Origin: CAIOSQ01 sp044359885
Lineage (GTDB): Bacteria; Pseudomonadota; Alphaproteobacteria; CACIAM-22H2
Direction of reading: 5' to 3'
DNA: 5,251 nt
Assembly: GCA_044359885.1 (NCBI GenBank)
Contig: JBIKLI010000310.1
Coordinates: 1-5,251, forward strand
Shown here: piece after piece, positions 4,535 to 5,251 of the stretch
How the letters are laid out: each line of letters starts with the position of its first letter
Numbering within the stretch: position 1 is the first letter of the stretch
Position numbers and translations under genes: made by a program
Notes under the pieces: model-generated
Seen by the model: only the letters and a program-made list of their open reading frames with translations
Database searches by the model: none
What the model was told of the DNA's origin: nothing

Positions 4535-5251
4535 TCATCGCGCCAGCGCGTAGCCTTGCATCATGCGGGGGTTCGCGGCGGCGCCCAGGACCCGGACCCC
4601 GTCGACCAGCGTGGCGCTGCAGGCCGAGAGGCGGCCTTCGGTCCAGCCGCCGGCCACCGTCACGGCATGGCCGCGCCGCTCCAGTTCGGCGCGCGTCGCC
4701 GTGGGGAACCGGTCTTCCAGGGTCACCGCGCGACGCCCGAAGCCGCGCGGCCAGAACGAGCTGATCAGGTGGTCGGTATGGAAGGCGGGGGCGTCGATGG
4801 CCTGCTGCAGCGTCATGCCGTGATGGACATGGTGCAGATAGAGCAGGATCGACCATTGCTCCTGCTGGTCGCCGCCGGGCGTGCCGAAGGCGAGCCAGGG
4901 CGCGCCGTCGCGATGGACCAGGGTCGGGGTGAGGGTGGTGCGCGGCCGCGTGCCGGGCACGAGGCTGCTGGCCAGACCCTCGCGCAGCCAGAACATCTGC
5001 GCGCGGGTCGACAGGCCGAAGCCCAGTTCGGGGATCACGGGGCTCGATTGCAGCCAGCCGCCCGAGGGCGTCGCAGCGACCATGTTGCCCCAGCGATCGG
5101 CGACGTCGACATGGCAGGTGTCGCCGCGCGGCACGCCGTCGCGACGCAGCGGCGCCTCGCCCGCGCGATCGACGGTCGGCTCGCCGAGGCCGGCGCCGCG
5201 CCGCGCGCCGCCGCCCTCGCGCAGCGCGATCGCCGGCGGCGCCTGGCCGTT
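4535..5251 (-). CDS. Gamma-glutamyltransferase-family protein, C-terminal part (5' end outside window)
   Basis: The frame is open to the right edge and gives 238 residues ending in TGA at 4535. It matches the end of GGT-family N-terminal-nucleophile hydrolases, which are made as one chain and cut themselves into two subunits. The predicted nucleophile is the Thr in GDTCHVDVADRWGN (codon near 5119-5117). The small subunit would then be about 194 residues and is wholly present. Other hallmarks are SGGWLQSSPVIPELGFGLSTR, RPRTTLTPTLV, the oxyanion-hole FGTPGGDQQ, LQQAIDAPAFHT, and the C-terminal EGRLSACSATLVDGVRVLGAAANPRMMQGYA. The usual GGT Ser-Ser pair is replaced by Thr-Thr in RPRTTLTP, as in divergent members, so glutathione may not be the substrate and another amide hydrolase activity is possible. 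A GTG at 5134 is not a real start: homology continues upstream (GEPTVDRAGE). It is convergent with tupA and shows no functional link to it. Confidence 0.88.
   Translation of the reverse strand, partial: NGQAPPAIALREGGGARRGAGLGEPTVDRAGEAPLRRDGVPRGDTCHVDVADRWGNMVAATPSGGWLQSSPVIPELGFGLSTRAQMFWLREGLASSLVPGTRPRTTLTPTLVHRDGAPWLAFGTPGGDQQEQWSILLYLHHVHHGMTLQQAIDAPAFHTDHLISSFWPRGFGRRAVTLEDRFPTATRAELERRGHAVTVAGGWTEGRLSACSATLVDGVRVLGAAANPRMMQGYALAR

Noticed and set aside
4535..5134. Treating the GGT-family frame as a complete 199-residue protein starting at GTG 5134
   Set aside because: The same frame continues without a stop to base 5251 and encodes family-like sequence (GEPTVDRAGE) upstream of the GTG, so the gene is cut by the window edge.
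1..5251. CRISPR array, tRNA/rRNA gene, insertion-sequence ends or transposase
   Set aside because: No regularly spaced long repeats, cloverleaf-like segments, terminal inverted repeats or transposase-like frames were found by reading both strands.

Overview
The window looks like chromosomal DNA of a high-GC alphaproteobacterium. The right four fifths is very GC-rich (for example 49 of 60 bases in 3241-3300), with strong G/C third-position bias, Ala/Arg-rich proteins and tightly overlapping genes. This would suit a Rhodospirillales or Acetobacteraceae-like lineage, but that placement is inference from composition and protein style only.

Left part (1 to about 1270): a lower-GC stretch, roughly 38-62% GC per 60-base line. 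It holds the 5' part of an unrecognised minus-strand gene that leaves the window at base 1 (1-193), a gap with clustered TCCGGAG/TCTCCG palindromic elements (194-344), and a minus-strand gene for a 250-residue protein with a GNAT-like acyl-CoA-binding loop (345-1097). The composition change does not fall between genes. It falls inside the 3' end of the next gene, at about 1260-1290.

Centre (1165-4480): a tungstate-type ABC uptake locus. A minus-strand one-component regulator (ModE/LysR-like winged helix plus periplasmic-binding-like sensor domain) is transcribed divergently from tupB-tupC-tupA, which encode permease, ATPase and exported binding protein. The divergent gap is only 52 bp. It contains an imperfect 27-bp inverted repeat overlapping plausible promoters in both directions. 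The three transporter genes overlap end to start, so they are almost certainly one transcript. The likely circuit is that the regulator binds oxyanion through its C-terminal domain, binds the repeat through its N-terminal domain, and controls both itself and tupBCA. Tungstate (or molybdate) would feed the cofactor of tungsto- or molybdoenzymes encoded elsewhere.

Right part (4535-5251): the C-terminal 238 residues of a minus-strand gamma-glutamyltransferase-family (Ntn-hydrolase) protein, convergent with tupA and cut by the window edge. It includes the whole predicted catalytic small subunit. No tRNA, rRNA, CRISPR array or recognisable insertion sequence was seen. The main loci belong to known families. 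The least explained parts are the lower-GC left end and its two unrecognised or weakly recognised genes.
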